Assembly (NCBI GenBank): GCA_036251205.1
Contig: CP133958.1
Span: forward strand, 372,001-436,000
From: Orbaceae bacterium BiB
Lineage (GTDB): Bacteria > Pseudomonadota > Gammaproteobacteria > Enterobacterales > Orbaceae
Reading direction: 5' to 3'
DNA: 64,000 nucleotides
The notes beneath the pieces are model-generated. The model was not told the origin of the DNA. It worked only from the letters and a program-made list of their open reading frames with translations, and did no database searches. The translations under genes were made by a program, and so were the position numbers. Positions 61,652-64,000 of this stretch are shown here, in pieces (the first letter of the stretch is position 1; each line of letters opens with the position of its first letter).

Positions 61652-62512
61652 ATGGCTGACTTAACTTATCTTTATGATCTTCATTCTCATACTACTGCCT
61701 CAGATGGTGTTCTTAGCCCATCAGCATTGATACAGCGTGCAGTTGATAATAAGGTCAATGTTATCGCGATTACAGATCATGATACAGTGAAAGGATTGGC
61801 AGAAGCTCATCAATATATTGCTCAGCATAATTTACCTATTCATTTAATTAATGGTGTTGAAATTTCGACTTTTTGGAAAAGTACTGAAATTCATATTGTT
61901 GGCTTAAATATTGATGTTCAGAGTGAAAGGTTACAGAATCTATTAATGATGCAAGAGCATCAACGTATTGAACGAGCTAAAGAGATTGCTTATAAATTAA
62001 GTAAGGTAAGTATTGCTGATGCGTATGAGCAAGCACAAGTTTATGCTAAAGGTGATATCGTATCTCGAGCACACTTTGCTCGCTTTTTAGTTGAAAAAGG
62101 CTATGTTAAAGATATCCCTAAAGCATTTAAAAAGTATTTAGGTAAATCCGGTTATGCGTACGTTGCGCCTAAATGGACCTCAATTGAGATAGCGATAGAG
62201 ACAATTCATGAAGCTAATGGCCAAAGTGTATTGGCTCATCCATCTCGCTATGGGTATACATTAAGTAAAATGAAAACATTAATTGGCTATTTTAAAGAGC
62301 ATGGTGGTGATGGAATAGAGGTTTCGCAAAGCCGGCAAACGCTTGATGATTTGAGTTCTTTGGCTAAGTGTGCTTGTGAGTTTGGCTTACTCGCATCGCA
62401 AGGTTCTGATTTTCATGATACAGTAGGGTATCTAGATTTAGGTAAAACGCACCCACTACCGAGTCGTGTCACTCCAATTTGGCACGATTGGTCTTTAACA
62501 AAAAATTGTTAA
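61652..62512 (+). CDS. rnm: PHP-domain RNase AM (3',5'-nucleoside bisphosphate phosphatase type)
   Basis: 286 aa. Metal-binding PHP motifs LHSHTTASDG (His11, His13, Asp18), ITDHDT and NGVEIST, and later LAHPSRYG and SQGSDFHD. YciV/TrpH family; trims 5' ends of rRNA. Neighbour of yciO as in E. coli. Confidence 0.93.
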   Translation: MADLTYLYDLHSHTTASDGVLSPSALIQRAVDNKVNVIAITDHDTVKGLAEAHQYIAQHNLPIHLINGVEISTFWKSTEIHIVGLNIDVQSERLQNLLMMQEHQRIERAKEIAYKLSKVSIADAYEQAQVYAKGDIVSRAHFARFLVEKGYVKDIPKAFKKYLGKSGYAYVAPKWTSIEIAIETIHEANGQSVLAHPSRYGYTLSKMKTLIGYFKEHGGDGIEVSQSRQTLDDLSSLAKCACEFGLLASQGSDFHDTVGYLDLGKTHPLPSRVTPIWHDWSLTKNC

Positions 62513-62528
62513 ACGAGAGATTAGATTT

Positions 62529-63149
62529 ATGGCACAAATGTTTTATATTCATCCCGATAATCCACAAAAACGATTATTAGAGCAAGTCGTCGCTATTTTA
62601 AAAGATCAGGGCGTCATTGCTTTTCCAACTGACTCTGGATATTCTATAGGCTGTTTACTTGATAACAAACAGGGTTTAGATCGCATCTGTCAAATTAGGG
62701 ATCTTGATAAACACCATAATTTTACATTAATGTGTCGTGATCTATCAGAACTATCAGCTTATGCTTACGTTGATAATACTACGTTTCGTTTACTAAAAAA
62801 TAATACACCAGGACGTTATGTATTTATTTTAGAAGCCAGTAAAGAAGTACCAAGGCGTTTAATGAATGAAAAACGTAAAACTATTGGATTAAGGATCCCT
62901 GATCACAAAATTGATTTAAGTTTACTTGAATTATTAGATAAACCATTAATGACTACCACATTAATTTTACCAAATGATGATTTTGCGCAGTCTGATCCAG
63001 AAGAGATTGAACAACAGATAGGCCACCAATTAGATGCGATTATTCATGGTGGTTACATTGGTCAACAACCAACGACGATTGTTGATTTAACAAATGATTA
63101 TCCTTACATTATTCGTCATGGTAGTGGTGATGCTACGCCATTTGAATAA
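62529..63149 (+). CDS. yciO: YciO, TsaC/Sua5-like protein
   Basis: 206 aa. VIAFPTDSGYSIGCLLDN, the IRDLDKHHNFTLMCRDLSEL block and PGRYVFILEASKEVPRR mark the YrdC-type fold; YciO subgroup by context. Possibly threonylcarbamoyl-AMP synthesis, though YciO activity is weak. 17 bases after rnm. Confidence 0.93.
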   Translation: MAQMFYIHPDNPQKRLLEQVVAILKDQGVIAFPTDSGYSIGCLLDNKQGLDRICQIRDLDKHHNFTLMCRDLSELSAYAYVDNTTFRLLKNNTPGRYVFILEASKEVPRRLMNEKRKTIGLRIPDHKIDLSLLELLDKPLMTTTLILPNDDFAQSDPEEIEQQIGHQLDAIIHGGYIGQQPTTIVDLTNDYPYIIRHGSGDATPFE

Positions 63150-63211
63150 TATCATTTTAAAACCGATTTTATATTATTAATTATGATACCTGTGAAGGTA
63201 ACGAGGGAAAA

Positions 63212-64000
63212 ATGCAAAAACCGAATATAAATACCGAAAAGTTACAAAAAGTCTTAGCTAATTTAGGACATGGTTCTCGCCGTGAAATAGAAGCATTAAT
63301 TGAAGCAAAAAAAATTAGTGTAGATGGAAAGATTGCCACATTAGGTGATCGAATTGATATTCGGACACAGCCGAAAGTTCGCATCAATGGTAATCTGATT
63401 ACGATTAGACCAAAAGATAAAGATGTTTGCCGTGTACTAGCTTATTACAAGCCTGAAGGTGAAATTTGTTCTAAAAATGATCCAGAAGGGCGGGCGACGG
63501 TATTTACCAACCTACCAAAATTAAAAAATTCTCGTTGGATTAATATTGGTCGATTAGATATCAATACTTCAGGATTACTACTGTTTACTACCGATGGAGA
63601 GTTGGCAAATCGTTTAATGCATCCTCGTAATGAAGTTGAACGTGAATACCAAGTGCGAGTTTTTGGTGAAGTGACTGATCAACAAGTATATCAGCTGAAG
63701 AAAGGGGTACAACTTGAAGATGGACCCGCATCGTTTAAATCGATTAGTTCACAAGGCGGCGCTGGGTTAAATAAATGGTTTAATGTGGTGATCACAGAAG
63801 GTCGCAACCGAGAAGTTAGACGTATGTGGGAAGCTGTTGGTGTTCAAGTTAGCCGATTATTACGTGTTCGTTATGGTAATATTTCTCTTCCTAAATGGTT
63901 ATCACGCGGTACTTGGACTGAGTTAGATCTTGGTTCGGTGAACTATTTGCGTGGACTTGTTGGTCTTGCGACGGAAGAAAAATCATTTTTAAGCGTTGAT
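63212..64000 (+). CDS. rluB: 23S rRNA pseudouridine synthase RluB (3' end off the window)
   Basis: 263 codons, open to the window edge. N-terminal S4 domain ([20 protein letters not shown]), catalytic Asp116 in [13 protein letters not shown], then [20 protein letters not shown]. Modifies position 2605 of 23S rRNA in E. coli. Ribosome site GAGGGAAAA. The rnm-yciO-rluB order follows E. coli. Confidence 0.94.
   Translation, partial: MQKPNINTEKLQKVLANLGHGSRREIEALIEAKKISVDGKIATLGDRIDIRTQPKVRINGNLITIRPKDKDVCRVLAYYKPEGEICSKNDPEGRATVFTNLPKLKNSRWINIGRLDINTSGLLLFTTDGELANRLMHPRNEVEREYQVRVFGEVTDQQVYQLKKGVQLEDGPASFKSISSQGGAGLNKWFNVVITEGRNREVRRMWEAVGVQVSRLLRVRYGNISLPKWLSRGTWTELDLGSVNYLRGLVGLATEEKSFLSVD

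Overview
The window holds most of an AT-rich lambdoid prophage (positions 1 to about 44,250), then insertion sequences and a decayed second phage element (about 44,430-50,000), then ordinary host chromosome (about 52,000-64,000). The host genes (lolB-ispE, hemA-prfA-prmC, kdsA, rraB, RNase AM, yciO, rluB) are gammaproteobacterial in sequence and order. Together with the low GC and the style of the small lipoproteins, they suggest a low-GC gammaproteobacterium of the Orbaceae type (Gilliamella, Orbus, Frischella). The family placement is inference.

Prophage, left to right. The early-left operon (minus strand, 1-4,080) carries an RdgC homologue cut by the window edge, a DnaQ-type exonuclease, a Sak4-like recombination ATPase and small unknown genes. 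It reads from a pL-like promoter with a perfect 21-bp dyad operator and an rrn-type boxA in a long untranslated leader. The immunity region (4,200-6,500) has a BstA-like protein in the lambda rex position, a 53-aa membrane protein, a CI-type repressor and a Cro-like protein. The same operator sequence recurs at pR. The early-right operon (6,536-10,508) has O- and P-like replication genes, NinB, a Ref-type nuclease, a RuvC-like resolvase and a Q-like antiterminator, followed by a pR'/tR' pair. A LexA-box-controlled DinI-like gene, a HicBA-type pair, the lysis cassette (holin, SAR endolysin, Rz/Rz1) and two accessory genes come next. Head genes (terminase to capsid, 14,984-21,250), connector and tail genes (21,289-38,444) complete the virion block. 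The tail block is interrupted by a lipoprotein gene, an Arc/Mnt-Ant-Bro antirepressor module and a canonical HicAB pair.

The most unusual locus is 38,849-42,673, between the tail fibre and the integrase. A full-length polymorphic toxin with its immunity gene is followed by two promoterless toxin C-terminal ends, each with its own immunity gene. One of these ends still carries a 139-bp copy of the toxin's pre-C-terminal segment. This is the layout of a toxin-tip switching locus, as known for CdiA and Rhs, but on a prophage. The tyrosine integrase (42,848-44,044) lies beside a 46-bp 3' fragment of tRNA-Arg(TCT), which should be attR; the intact tRNA and attL would lie left of the window.

Right of attR an IS3-family element (44,432-46,914, TSD GAC) is itself split by a second IS3-family element (44,864-46,095). 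Beyond it are a broken endolysin, Rz/Rz1, a broken Rha gene and a paralogue of the prophage's 53-aa membrane protein: the remains of an older, related phage next to the same tRNA. Host chromosome follows, with EndA, entericidin, a MipA-like porin, and the lolB-ispE and hemA-prfA-prmC-kdsA groups. It also contains a sulfur-transport-type YeeE gene broken by one in-frame stop.
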